Source of the DNA: Paulinella micropora
Taxonomy: Eukaryota > Cercozoa > Imbricatea > Euglyphida
DNA: 64,000 nucleotides
Assembly: GCA_009731375.1 (NCBI GenBank)
Contig: BJOX01000071.1
Span: 423,154-487,153, forward strand
Direction: 5' to 3'
Position 1 is the stretch's first letter. Each line of letters opens with the position of its first letter. Below the pieces are notes generated by a model. That model did not search any database. It saw only the letters and a list, made by a program, of their open reading frames with translations, and had not been told where the DNA came from. Of the stretch, positions 30,758-39,213 are shown piece after piece. A program made the translations under genes and the position numbers.

Positions 30758-32875
30758 TCATTGAGTGCCCCTGAACGCATGCGCGATCTGGTCCGCGTCG
30801 AGGACGCTCTTGAGACCGGACAATGCCTCCCGTATTTCTTCATTGTCTTTTTGCTGGATAGCATTCTCGAGTTTCTGGGCCCTCTCTTGCTGGAAATCAG
30901 TGAGGTTGTTAGGCAAGGCACGCAGAATCCACAGTGCCGCGTCTGCAGCAGTGGCATTGGTGCTGAGAAGTTCACCGACATTGCCGTACTTAAACTCTTG
31001 CGCCAATTGTTGCTTGCCGTCATCTGACCACTCGATTTGTGGAGGTAAGCGACTCGTGTCGCTGGTCACGGCGTATGACAGGAGGTTTTTCACCGTGCCC
31101 GTTGTCATGTCTGCTCCTGTCAGCAGAAGCTTGCCGGTGCCTTCTGTCAGGCCACCTAAGCCCTCTATGAGTTTTATTCCTGCGCCCCCGAGCAGCTTGC
31201 CTCCTTCGCTTGCTACGCTGCCCACGCCCGTCGCCAAGCTGCCTATACCACCCCCAAGGCCCGGCGCAGCGCTGTTGGCTGCGCTGCCGATCGTAGTGCC
31301 GACCACGTCGGCGGAGCCGCCAACAAGAGCGCCGATCAAGCTGCCGACCCCTCCACCGACGGCCGCGATCATGCTCAGCGCACTGGCGACCTTGGTGGCG
31401 CCGAGCGCCTTTCCGACCTGGATAGTCAGGACCTTTTGCTTGTGTTTGGCTAGCTCTTTCTGTTTTTGCGCCAATTGTTGTTTGGACATTATCCCATTTT
31501 TTTCCGCCTCCGCGAACTTGCTCTCGGCCGCGTCAATCTGGGCAAGCATCGCAGTCTTGGCCTCCTGTAGCTTGACGGCATTGGCTTTCGTAGCTACTTT
31601 GCTCTTGAGCTCGCTCATCTCCTTGGCGTCCTGTGTTGCCTTTGCCGTCAACTTGTCCAGATTTGCGATTTCCTCCTGGGCCTGTTCTCTTTGGACCTTG
31701 GCCTCTGCCTCTTGCTCTGCGGCCTGGGTGGTGGTTTCCAACAAGTCTCCCTCGGTGTCCAGCTTCTCCTTGGCGGACTCGTTGAGTTTCTTATTGGCTT
31801 CCACTTTCTTGGCATCCGCTTCAGCCAACTCCTTTTGTTGCTTTGCCTTCTTGAGTGTGGCGGCAGTCTCTGCATCTGTCTTGGCCACTTGATATTCGTG
31901 TTTTTCGTCCTCGTACAGCTCAGTGGCCTGGTGCATCGCCACTGCCACGTCGATTGGGTCGGGGCTGGAGTCGTTGAGTGCTACTTGCAGCCGGGAGAGA
32001 GCAAGGTTGAGTGCCGGGCTAGGAACCAGAACGCCGGCCGTGGGCTCGAGCAGCTTGTCCTTCCATTTGGTAAACGGGTCCGACCCGCCCAGCAGGTTTG
32101 CAAAAAATGAGCCGATGTGCGTGTCCTTGGTAGCCTGAAGGAGAGCAGCCGCGTCGGTCCTGGTTTGTGGCGTAACGTACGGCGGCATGCTCTTGTGCGG
32201 CTTCGTGGCGGCAGACGCGGGCTTCTTGGCGGGAGGAGGGGGTGGCTCGTCTTCTTCCTGACCCTCTTCCACTTGGCCGTCCTCGCTCTCTTTTGGACCC
32301 TCATCCTTCGTCTCCGCTGCCTTTGTGGGCTCCTTGTCCTCTTCCTTCGTCTCTGCGGCCTTTTTTGGCTCTTCTTTGTCCTCCTTCGCCTTCTCGGGCT
32401 CGTGCTCTTCCTCCTCAGTCACCCCTGATTCGTCTTCCTCTCCTCCCTCCTCGTCTTCTTCCATCTTCTCTGGCTCGTCGGCCTTCGGTCCCTCTTCCGT
32501 CTCCTCCGTCTTCTCCTTGTCGTGTTCTGTGGCCTTCGGCCCCTCTTCCTTCTCTTTTGTTTCTGCGGCCTTCGGCTCCTCTTCATTCTTCTTTTGTTCT
32601 ACAGCCTTCGGCCCCTTCGCTTCTTCTGTCTTTGCGGGCACTGCCATTGCCGGCGCCGCCTCCACCGGCTCCAGCAGCTGCATGGCCGCGCCGAGGTTAG
32701 GATTTGCGTAGTGCATGAGGCCGCGGGCCTTGGCAGAGACTGCCACGGGGCCCTGGTTTTCCGGTCGCTTGAGCCGCTTTGGCATAGGCGATTCATCCAG
32801 CCAGGCCGGCCTCTTGTGAGAATTGCCCGCTACTACCGGCCGGGTGCTGATCCACGGACAGTTTGGAGCAAACAT
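30758..32875 (-). CDS. Large acidic coiled-coil protein with glycine-rich hydrophobic region
   Basis: 705 residues from ATG 32875 (MFAPNCPWISTR). The N-terminus contains KRLKRPENQG and the motif MHYANPNLGAAM. Residues about 75-225 are Glu/Lys repeats (KAAETKE, GPKATE, EEDEEGGEE). A helical region and a coiled coil follow (about 330-480). A Gly/Ala-rich hydrophobic stretch (about 490-600) of GSLIGALVGGSA type resembles membrane-penetration or structural segments. The C-terminus is helical. The next gene, on the same strand, shares the N-terminal YANP motif. Probable internal virion protein. Confidence 0.65.
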   Translation of the reverse strand: MFAPNCPWISTRPVVAGNSHKRPAWLDESPMPKRLKRPENQGPVAVSAKARGLMHYANPNLGAAMQLLEPVEAAPAMAVPAKTEEAKGPKAVEQKKNEEEPKAAETKEKEEGPKATEHDKEKTEETEEGPKADEPEKMEEDEEGGEEDESGVTEEEEHEPEKAKEDKEEPKKAAETKEEDKEPTKAAETKDEGPKESEDGQVEEGQEEDEPPPPPAKKPASAATKPHKSMPPYVTPQTRTDAAALLQATKDTHIGSFFANLLGGSDPFTKWKDKLLEPTAGVLVPSPALNLALSRLQVALNDSSPDPIDVAVAMHQATELYEDEKHEYQVAKTDAETAATLKKAKQQKELAEADAKKVEANKKLNESAKEKLDTEGDLLETTTQAAEQEAEAKVQREQAQEEIANLDKLTAKATQDAKEMSELKSKVATKANAVKLQEAKTAMLAQIDAAESKFAEAEKNGIMSKQQLAQKQKELAKHKQKVLTIQVGKALGATKVASALSMIAAVGGGVGSLIGALVGGSADVVGTTIGSAANSAAPGLGGGIGSLATGVGSVASEGGKLLGGAGIKLIEGLGGLTEGTGKLLLTGADMTTGTVKNLLSYAVTSDTSRLPPQIEWSDDGKQQLAQEFKYGNVGELLSTNATAADAALWILRALPNNLTDFQQERAQKLENAIQQKDNEEIREALSGLKSVLDADQIAHAFRGTQ

Positions 32876-32907
32876 CGGTATTTGTTTAATGATCGTCAGG
32901 AAAAAAA

Positions 32908-33990
32908 TCATTTGAGCCCCTCTTCTATGATCTTCTTCCTGGCCACCAGCCTGGCCTTTTTCTTTCTTATGGCTTCTGTCTCGTCCGACTTGCCGTGAAG
33001 GTCTTCCTCTTTCTTAATCAGCGCCTCGAGCTCGGTTATCGCTTCGCCCAGCTTATGTGACCAGGCCCTCCGTTTCTCTTCTTGTTTGGGAGTCTTGTTC
33101 GCTTGGTACGCTGCTACTTGGTGTATAGCTTCTTGTGTCTTCAGGTCTGCTTTCTTGAGCGCAGCACCCTTCTTGATCAGGTCAAACCCCGTGGGCTTCT
33201 CGGCCTTTTCTTTCTCTTCGGCTGCCTTTTTAGCGGCCGCGTGCGCCGCTGTGTCGACTTTCTTAAGCTTGCCGCCCGCCTTGATCGCTTGATTAATCAC
33301 GTCTTGTGGATCTGTCGGCGCCGCTTTTTGTGTCTTTTGGTCGACTTTCTTGAGCTTCTTGCCGGCCTTGATGGACTGCATCAGCGCCTCTGTCGGGTCC
33401 GAAGCAGCCTTGATAGTTTCTTTTCTCCATTCCTTGTACGCCTCCTTAAACTGCCTGGAATATTCCTCTTTTGTTGTGACTCCGTCGTCTCGTTTTTGGC
33501 GCAGCTCTTCGTACTTAGCATGCATCGCGTTTGTCGCCTTTTCTTTTTTCAGCTCTTCGATTGGGCGGCCAGACATTTTGGACGCCAGCTCCCAGAGCTT
33601 CTGTTCCGAGTCGATTGAGTCCAGCGTCGATGCACCCGCGGCAGCTTTCGTGTCTGCCTTCGCGCCCGAGTCGGCCGGCAGCGGCGGGGCGGCGGGGATT
33701 GACGGGCCTGCGCCGGTCGCCGACAGCGGCGGGGCGGTGGGGATTGACGAGCCTGTGCCAGTCGCCGACAGCGGCGGAGCGGTGGGGATTGGCGAGCCTG
33801 TGCTGGCAGCAGGCGCGACCGCATCCAGCACGGCCGAGAGCTGCGGGTTGGCATAATTCATTATTTCCCTGGTCTTGGCCGCCATCTCGACCGACCCGCC
33901 GCCCACAAAGCCAGTGCGCTGCTTCTTGAAGGAAACAGGCGCATCGCTGGTAAAAGCGCGGCCGGCGTGCCTCTTGCGCCAGGGCTTCAT
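32908..33990 (-). CDS. Coiled-coil protein sharing N-terminal YANP motif with neighbour
   Basis: 360 residues. The basic N-terminus is followed by KTREIMNYANPQLSAVL, matching KARGLMHYANPNLGAAM of the 32875 gene, which suggests a common targeting or cleavage signal. Next come three tandem Pro-rich repeats of the form SIPTAPPLSATG, then two repeats of DPxxxxxQxIKAGxKLKKVDxxTQKAA and a related KKGAALKKADLKTQEA. The end is coiled coil (EALIKKEEDLHGKSDETEAI). Probable virion protein; no outside family recognised. Confidence 0.65.
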   Translation of the reverse strand: MKPWRKRHAGRAFTSDAPVSFKKQRTGFVGGGSVEMAAKTREIMNYANPQLSAVLDAVAPAASTGSPIPTAPPLSATGTGSSIPTAPPLSATGAGPSIPAAPPLPADSGAKADTKAAAGASTLDSIDSEQKLWELASKMSGRPIEELKKEKATNAMHAKYEELRQKRDDGVTTKEEYSRQFKEAYKEWRKETIKAASDPTEALMQSIKAGKKLKKVDQKTQKAAPTDPQDVINQAIKAGGKLKKVDTAAHAAAKKAAEEKEKAEKPTGFDLIKKGAALKKADLKTQEAIHQVAAYQANKTPKQEEKRRAWSHKLGEAITELEALIKKEEDLHGKSDETEAIRKKKARLVARKKIIEEGLK

Positions 33991-34033
33991 GTTTCCTTCT
34001 GTTCAAAATCTGTGCAACGAAAATTAAAAAATC

Positions 34034-34183
34034 TCACTTGCCCTTCTTAACAACGTCCGCTGGCTTCTTCTTCTTCTTCGTTTTTTGGGGCTTCTTGGCA
34101 GACAGCGCGGCCTCCACTGCCGCCCTGGCTGGTTCGGCCTGGTTGACTAGCAAGCGAGTCCTGTCACTCAAGAACAGCGGCAT
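34034..34183 (-). CDS. 49-residue lysine-rich protein
   Basis: Begins MPLFLSDRTRLLVNQAEPAR and ends in a Lys-rich tail (KKPQKTKKKKKPADVVKKGK). It starts 38 bases from the divergent packaging ATPase. Small basic proteins of this type may bind DNA in the virion, by inference only. Confidence 0.5.
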   Translation of the reverse strand: MPLFLSDRTRLLVNQAEPARAAVEAALSAKKPQKTKKKKKPADVVKKGK

Positions 34184-34221
34184 ATCTTTTTTTTAATATT
34201 CAGAGAGAAGTTTTTAAAAAA

Positions 34222-35361
34222 ATGATGCAGCAGCAGCAGCCGGAAGGCCCGGTCGAACGGCTGCCGGAGCCGGAACAGCAGCTCGGCGAGAAGATAATCG
34301 AGGAAAAGATACTGGACTATGTCGACAAGCAGAAAGACAAGGGCAAGAAGAAGAAGAAGCAGCAGCAGCCGGCAGAGCAGCTGCAGCCGACCGAGTTCAA
34401 GCGGAACATCGAAGTCTTCTACCCGCGCGAAAAGGGGGCGGGGCAGCTGTTCGTGCAAGTCGGCAAATCAGAGCGCGGCAAGACACATTTCCTGAAATGG
34501 CTTTTGTACAGCCTGTGCGCGCGCAAGAAAGACCCGTTCCAGTACGGCCTGGTCATGGTTCGCACCAAGTTCAAGAATAGCTTTTCGTTCCATTTTGCGA
34601 GCGAGCAGCACTGCAAGATCTACAAAGGGTTCAGGATGGACATCTTGCAGAACTACGTGGAAAACCTCAAGAAGCGCTATCTCGAGAACAAGTATTTGGA
34701 GCCGTCGTTCATTGTATTTGATGACCTGGTTGGCATCATTGACTCAACTGACCGCTGGATGCAGAACTTTTTTGGTACATACCGCCACTATAACATCACG
34801 ATCTTCATCGCAGTGCAGTACCTCACCGGGCGGAACTCCGTATCGCCGATTATGCGCGAACAGACCAGTCATTGCATCATGTTCAACTCGAAAGTGCAGC
34901 GGACCCTCACCAACCTGTGGGAAAACTACGGACAGCTCTTCCCCAAAAAGGAGTTCTTGGCTCACTTTGCCCAATGCACGGATGAGCGCAACGTGGGGAC
35001 GCGGCACGCTGCAATGATTTACCACGAGCATTTAGACAGGTTGGAGTTAAACTATAAGTCCTGGCTCGCTCCAGCTTCGTTACCAGATGGCGAAGTCATC
35101 CTCAGAGGGCCGGACCCGCCCAAGCCGCCGAGCCGCGCGGACATCCAGAAGCAGGAGCGCCTCAAACAGCTGGCGTACCGCGCGCCGAGCTGGCTGCCGA
35201 CTTCGCTCAAGGGCATGTCGCGCCAAGAGCGAAAAATGATGCAAAGAATGCTCTTCTACGGTGACCGCGCGAGACAGCGCCTGAAAAAGGGACGGAAAGA
35301 CCATGGCCCAAAGGGACAAGGAGATCCTCCAGAAGCTGGACCAGCAGACCCGGGACGCTGA
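34222..35361 (+). CDS. A32: A32-type genome packaging ATPase
   Basis: 379 residues. The N-terminus is Gln/Lys-rich, with the ATPase core from about residue 62. The Walker A motif GKSERGKT is at 81-88, within FVQVGKSERGKTHFLKW. Walker B is FIVFDD at 163-168, followed by LVGIIDSTDRWM. FIAVQY is a sensor-like strand around 199-204. This is the FtsK-HerA-like packaging ATPase of NCLDV-type viruses, which drives DNA into the capsid. Complete and without frame breaks. It is divergent from the virion gene block and overlaps the next small gene. Confidence 0.9.
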   Translation: MMQQQQPEGPVERLPEPEQQLGEKIIEEKILDYVDKQKDKGKKKKKQQQPAEQLQPTEFKRNIEVFYPREKGAGQLFVQVGKSERGKTHFLKWLLYSLCARKKDPFQYGLVMVRTKFKNSFSFHFASEQHCKIYKGFRMDILQNYVENLKKRYLENKYLEPSFIVFDDLVGIIDSTDRWMQNFFGTYRHYNITIFIAVQYLTGRNSVSPIMREQTSHCIMFNSKVQRTLTNLWENYGQLFPKKEFLAHFAQCTDERNVGTRHAAMIYHEHLDRLELNYKSWLAPASLPDGEVILRGPDPPKPPSRADIQKQERLKQLAYRAPSWLPTSLKGMSRQERKMMQRMLFYGDRARQRLKKGRKDHGPKGQGDPPEAGPADPGR

Positions 35362-35515
35362 GAAGCTGGCAGCAGAGCGGTTTGCGCAGCAGAACCAGCT
35401 GCAAGCTGCACCGTTCAAGCCCAATTTCATGTACACCAACGCCGGCACAACGGTCAAGCCGTTCCCTCCCGTCATAGGTAACGGTCCGCCCGCCAACGGT
35501 TACGACAGCTCTTAA
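35303..35515 (+). CDS. Small protein overlapping ATPase 3' end
   Basis: 70 residues from ATG 35303 in the +2 frame relative to the ATPase, overlapping it by 59 bases. A helical Gln/Ala/Glu-rich first half (MAQRDKEILQKLDQQTRDAE) is followed by a Pro/Gly/Asn-rich tail. The length beyond the overlap without a stop and the helical composition support a real gene. No family recognised. Confidence 0.5.
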   Translation: MAQRDKEILQKLDQQTRDAEKLAAERFAQQNQLQAAPFKPNFMYTNAGTTVKPFPPVIGNGPPANGYDSS

Positions 35516-35615
35516 AGCGTGGGGCACGCTTGGCCCGTAATATCAAGGGGAGGGTGGCCACAGCTGCCCCAAAAAAAACAAAAAGTTCTATCCCTTATAG
35601 TTAAAAAAGTCAAAA

Positions 35616-36201
35616 ATGATACTAGCCGCACTACCAGCTGATCTCCTGATAGAGGTGCTTTCTTACCTCCGCGTCGGTGAAATCGCGCACACGATCCGTC
35701 ACCTCAAAACGCACACGAGCCGTCCGGCCTGCACAGCGCGGCCGATGGAAGCGGCGCAAAGTGCAGAACGGCGAGCTGTCCGGCCTGCACAAGTTCCTGA
35801 ACGCTACTTTTAATTACGACACCAAGTCGCTGCCGCGCCTAATCAACACCGTGTCGCGCAAGAGCGAGCACATCTGCTTTACCTGCACCCAAAAGAGGAC
35901 GGTCGAGGGCTACTGCGGCACCTGCTTCGTGTTCCACCACCGCGACCGCGTGATCACGCCCTTTGCCGCGTGCAGGCGCATGGGCCGCACGTCTTTCCCC
36001 GTGCCCAGGACGACACGAGACTCTATTGTAGCGCTGGCGTATATACCGGCCTACCGCTTCCGTATGGCGTATGAAGAAGCTGGTTGGCCGGTGCTGCAAG
36101 TAGACAAGTGGACCAGCTATTTGTGGCTGACGGGAGCCGAAGAGACTGCCGCCCGGTTCAAGCCCCGGTTCAACAGGGGGCTGTACATTACGGATTTTTA
36201 A
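35616..36201 (+). pseudogene. F-box-like, Cys-rich protein split by a frameshift
   Basis: ATG 35616 opens LPADLLIEVLSYLRVGEIAH, an F-box-like N-terminus. F-box proteins recruit substrates to SCF ubiquitin ligases. After about 40 codons coding shifts to another frame (the one open 35677-36201), which continues with GLHKFLNATFNYDTKSL, the Cys-rich ICFTCTQK and YCGTCF pairs (probably zinc-binding) and a C-terminal GLYITDF. The break lies between about 35700 and 35760. The gene may be decayed or mis-sequenced. Whether the F-box is functional is unknown, and a zinc-binding viral protein with a coincidental F-box-like start is the alternative. Confidence 0.6.
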
Positions 36202-36219
36202 ATCTTCTTGATTTTTTAA

Positions 36220-36777
36220 TTAAAACGAAAAATGCTCTGCGACGCTCTCAAGTTCGTTTTCTTCTTCCCCGTCCTGCTCGTAAGTCAGAACAGGGGTCAG
36301 GAGCTCGAAAGGAGGCATTGCCTCTTCTTCGGTGTCAACTGTACCAACTGTCTCGTCCAGAGCAGGCTGGAGCATGCTTGTTGTGTCTGGAGCGAACTGT
36401 CCAAGAATTGCAAATCCGTCGCGGACGCCCTCGAGATAGCTCACGGCAGTGGCGACGCTTGGTTCAAGGGGCTTGTTACTGACCCTGGGCTGTGTCCGCC
36501 GTGAGGGCCGCACGTTCCAGTCCGACGCAAACTGGCCCATGACCTCGACTGCTATTTCTGGCGCGCAGACCCACGTGCCACAGCGCTGGCCGCGCTGTTT
36601 CGGGAATTTGAATCTCGAAATGTGGCCGTTGGTTAGCCGGTAGGGGTGTAGCTGGAGGTGCCTGCGGATCCGTTCCGCGCAACGGCTTGGAGTCAAAAAA
36701 GGAAACGTTTTCCCGGCAAAATCAACTAGCGAAATTTTCCCGTCAGGTGCCACTCGGCATGGTTTGTCGCAACTCAT
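36220..36777 (-). CDS. Putative DNA-binding protein, relative of 23805-24932
   Basis: 185 residues from ATG 36777 (MSCDKPCRVAPDGKISLVDF); the frame is open to 36849. FKFPKQRGQRCGTWV resembles the FPGQGQRxTPV core of the virus/alga BRO-N-like domain noted in the 23805 gene. The C-terminal third is acidic (EQDGEEENELESVAEH). It is convergent with the F-box-like gene, separated by 18 bases, and lies next to the recombinase on the same strand. Regulatory or DNA-binding role by resemblance only. Confidence 0.5.
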   Translation of the reverse strand: MSCDKPCRVAPDGKISLVDFAGKTFPFLTPSRCAERIRRHLQLHPYRLTNGHISRFKFPKQRGQRCGTWVCAPEIAVEVMGQFASDWNVRPSRRTQPRVSNKPLEPSVATAVSYLEGVRDGFAILGQFAPDTTSMLQPALDETVGTVDTEEEAMPPFELLTPVLTYEQDGEEENELESVAEHFSF

Positions 36778-36886
36778 CGTAATTTGCGGCGCGGCAAAAA
36801 AAATTGCAAGGGCTTCGACCTTGCTCTGCTTTTCACTTTCCGACTTCAATAAAAGTCAGATTATGAGCTTTTGGTTCTTGAATCTC

Positions 36887-39199
36887 TTAACACAATTGTG
36901 TAAACCGCGTGATCTGAGCGGCTGGTGTAGGATCAGCCGTATCAAGGGCCGTAGCGGCATGACTAGCGAAACGGTAAGAGGCTTTCACGGAAAAAATAGA
37001 ATCGACAGTCCCGCGCCAAAAACCGGGCCGGCGCAGTTCTTGGGCATGGTGCTGTAAATTTGCCGCGAAAAATTCCACGGCTTGGCGGCGTAACCGTTCG
37101 GCTCTGGTCTCGCGGGGCAGCTGCGTGAGCCTGGGCGGGATTACATATTTCAGGTCACCCAGGACCCGGGCATAGTCCGATGCCAGCCTTTCGCCCTGTT
37201 GCACAATGGCCTGCACAATCTTGAGCAAGTCCGGCTCGTGTAGTGAGGGCACTGCCTTGCTCATCACCTTGACCTTGTCATAAAATATCTGCGTTTTGAG
37301 ATTGCCGATTCCTTCTTCTTTGTTTTCGTACTCGAGCGTGTGCCCCAAAACCCGGCTGAAAAACACCGGCCGGGCCACGAGCGACTGGTTGCCGTAAAGT
37401 TCCCAGGCCACGTTGGCGTAGATGGCTCGCAGCAGGTGCGGGTAGCTAATGCGGAACTCGCTGTGGGCGCGCTCTTGGTAGAGGTGTGTCAGGTCTTCGA
37501 ACGTATTCTTAAATCTTCCGCCTTTCATGGCCGCGGAAACTTGGCTGTTAGGCAACACTTGGCTGGGCCGTTCGATGTTCTTCTTGTGGCCGGCGTTCAC
37601 CAGGGACTTCATCCAGGGCAGCGTGCTGACCTTCATTTTTTTCGCGGGCGGCATGGCAATGGGCTGGTTGTCCTCTTCGGCTAGGATCTCTGCTCGGTGC
37701 GTCGTCCAGCTCAGGTAATCTGACTTGGGCCTGTCGCCTTTCAGCAGCATGCTGGCATCTGGCGCCATTTTCGCTCGGTGCTTAAAGTGGTTCTCGGTGC
37801 CGTAGATCATGTGCCGGTAGATTCTCAGCACCCCGGCCGACGAGGCCGTAGGTAAAGCGAGGGGTTTGCCGACATAGATAGAGTCCTGGTAATCGCTCTG
37901 CTCGTCCGGGTCCCGTCGGGGGTCCGCTCCCTTTTTCGCCGCCCGGTGTTGCAAGACATGCTTGTTGCGGCCGATCTCCGTAAACGTTATGTACTGGTCG
38001 TCCTCCACTGGCAAGAACTCGCTGAACTTCCACAGCTCGGCCATGCGACAGCCGAGGATAGACAGTAGCAGAAAGGACTGCAGGGCCCACAGCGGGTGCC
38101 TCTCGCTAGGCGCAAACGGGCCGTCGTTGGTGCGCTTGGCTTCGGCCGACTCAAAGCAATCTGCCTCCGCGAGCATGGCCCGGTAGAGCTCGTCCAAGAA
38201 CGCGCACCAGGGGTCCAAGTAGAGCACGTGCCTGTTCTTGAGGTTGGCCATGGTCGCTTTGCTGGTCTGCAGGGCTCCCCTGGCGTTCACGTCCCTGTCG
38301 CGGAAGTAGCTGCCTCCTTCCGTGAACCACCTGCGCACAAAGTCTTCTCCCCAGACACAGCGCGAGGGCTGTTTGGATTTGTCTTGTACCTCTTTCACCG
38401 AGGCCAAGATCAGCCACTCGACTACAAAGTCCGTGTAGTCTCTGCTGCGTGAACTCAGCCCTGGCCTGGCCGCGTCTACCAGGTCGTTGATGAACGGCAG
38501 GAACTGCTCCACGTCTCGCCGCAGCCTCAGCAGAGTCGCGCAGAAGGCCAGCAGGCACGTAGGGAAAGGCCCTTCTGTCTTGGTCACGATCGATTTGATC
38601 CACCTGTCTTCGTCGCCGAACAGGACCTTGCGCAGCGTGGTGGTCTTGCGGCCTACCACGTCGGCGGAGCTGGCAGGGAAAAGCAGGCCGCCGCCCTCTT
38701 GCTCCACAATGATAAAGTTCAACTCCGAGGCCTTGTTTCTCTTGAGCAGCTTGGTTTTGTCCAGGCCGCTGTTCACGTACAACAGGTGTGCAAACTGGTG
38801 GTCGTCGCTGTTTTCTTTGGTCAAGAATTCCGACCAGTGGCCCCGGCGTCCCGAGATGATCTTGGCGAGCGCGGGCGAGGGTTCGTGGAGGGCCGGGTCC
38901 ACGCCGCACGCGCAAAGGTGCATGCGGTCGAGCACCTGGTCCCGGTAACGGTCCCGCAGCTCGGCGAGGCTGGCCACGAAATTGTCCCGCAGGTCTACCC
39001 ATTCCGCGGCGCTCATCTTGGTCTTGAGCGGCAGTCGTTCCGGCCAGACCGGCACCGGCTTCTGTCCCTTGCGTATCTCCTCGAGCGTGGTGTTGTTAAA
39101 AGCATTGATCACCTCCTGGGGCGGCCTGGGGTCGATCGTCACGACCGGACGGTGGTTGGGCTCCGCGCCAAGCCGGCCACTTGCTGCCCATTTTGCCAT
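36887..39199 (-). CDS. Tyrosine recombinase resembling telomere resolvases
   Basis: 770 residues. The C-terminal catalytic half has the tyrosine-recombinase set in order: R385 in LGCRMAELWKFSEF, a Lys region near 413-423, H588-x-x-R591 in YPHLLRAIYANVAW, H620 in FSRVLGH and Y640 in TQIFYDKVKV. The LRAIYA block followed by LGH and a downstream TxxxY is what I recall of telomere resolvases (protelomerases such as TelK), which cut and seal inverted-repeat DNA into hairpin ends. Plain integrases usually have shorter H-to-Y spacing. An integrase role is the alternative. The N-terminal 350 residues are helical and of unknown function. Intact frame. The context of long terminal inverted repeats fits either role. 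Confidence 0.75.
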   Translation of the reverse strand: MAKWAASGRLGAEPNHRPVVTIDPRPPQEVINAFNNTTLEEIRKGQKPVPVWPERLPLKTKMSAAEWVDLRDNFVASLAELRDRYRDQVLDRMHLCACGVDPALHEPSPALAKIISGRRGHWSEFLTKENSDDHQFAHLLYVNSGLDKTKLLKRNKASELNFIIVEQEGGGLLFPASSADVVGRKTTTLRKVLFGDEDRWIKSIVTKTEGPFPTCLLAFCATLLRLRRDVEQFLPFINDLVDAARPGLSSRSRDYTDFVVEWLILASVKEVQDKSKQPSRCVWGEDFVRRWFTEGGSYFRDRDVNARGALQTSKATMANLKNRHVLYLDPWCAFLDELYRAMLAEADCFESAEAKRTNDGPFAPSERHPLWALQSFLLLSILGCRMAELWKFSEFLPVEDDQYITFTEIGRNKHVLQHRAAKKGADPRRDPDEQSDYQDSIYVGKPLALPTASSAGVLRIYRHMIYGTENHFKHRAKMAPDASMLLKGDRPKSDYLSWTTHRAEILAEEDNQPIAMPPAKKMKVSTLPWMKSLVNAGHKKNIERPSQVLPNSQVSAAMKGGRFKNTFEDLTHLYQERAHSEFRISYPHLLRAIYANVAWELYGNQSLVARPVFFSRVLGHTLEYENKEEGIGNLKTQIFYDKVKVMSKAVPSLHEPDLLKIVQAIVQQGERLASDYARVLGDLKYVIPPRLTQLPRETRAERLRRQAVEFFAANLQHHAQELRRPGFWRGTVDSIFSVKASYRFASHAATALDTADPTPAAQITRFTQLC

Positions 39200-39213
39200 G
39201 ATCTTTCTTTTGT

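Noticed and set aside
30765-31892. 375-codon plus-strand ORF
   Set aside because: Antisense of the Ala/Lys-rich 30758-32875 gene; composition (Ser, Pro, Cys-rich) is the complement of that bias.
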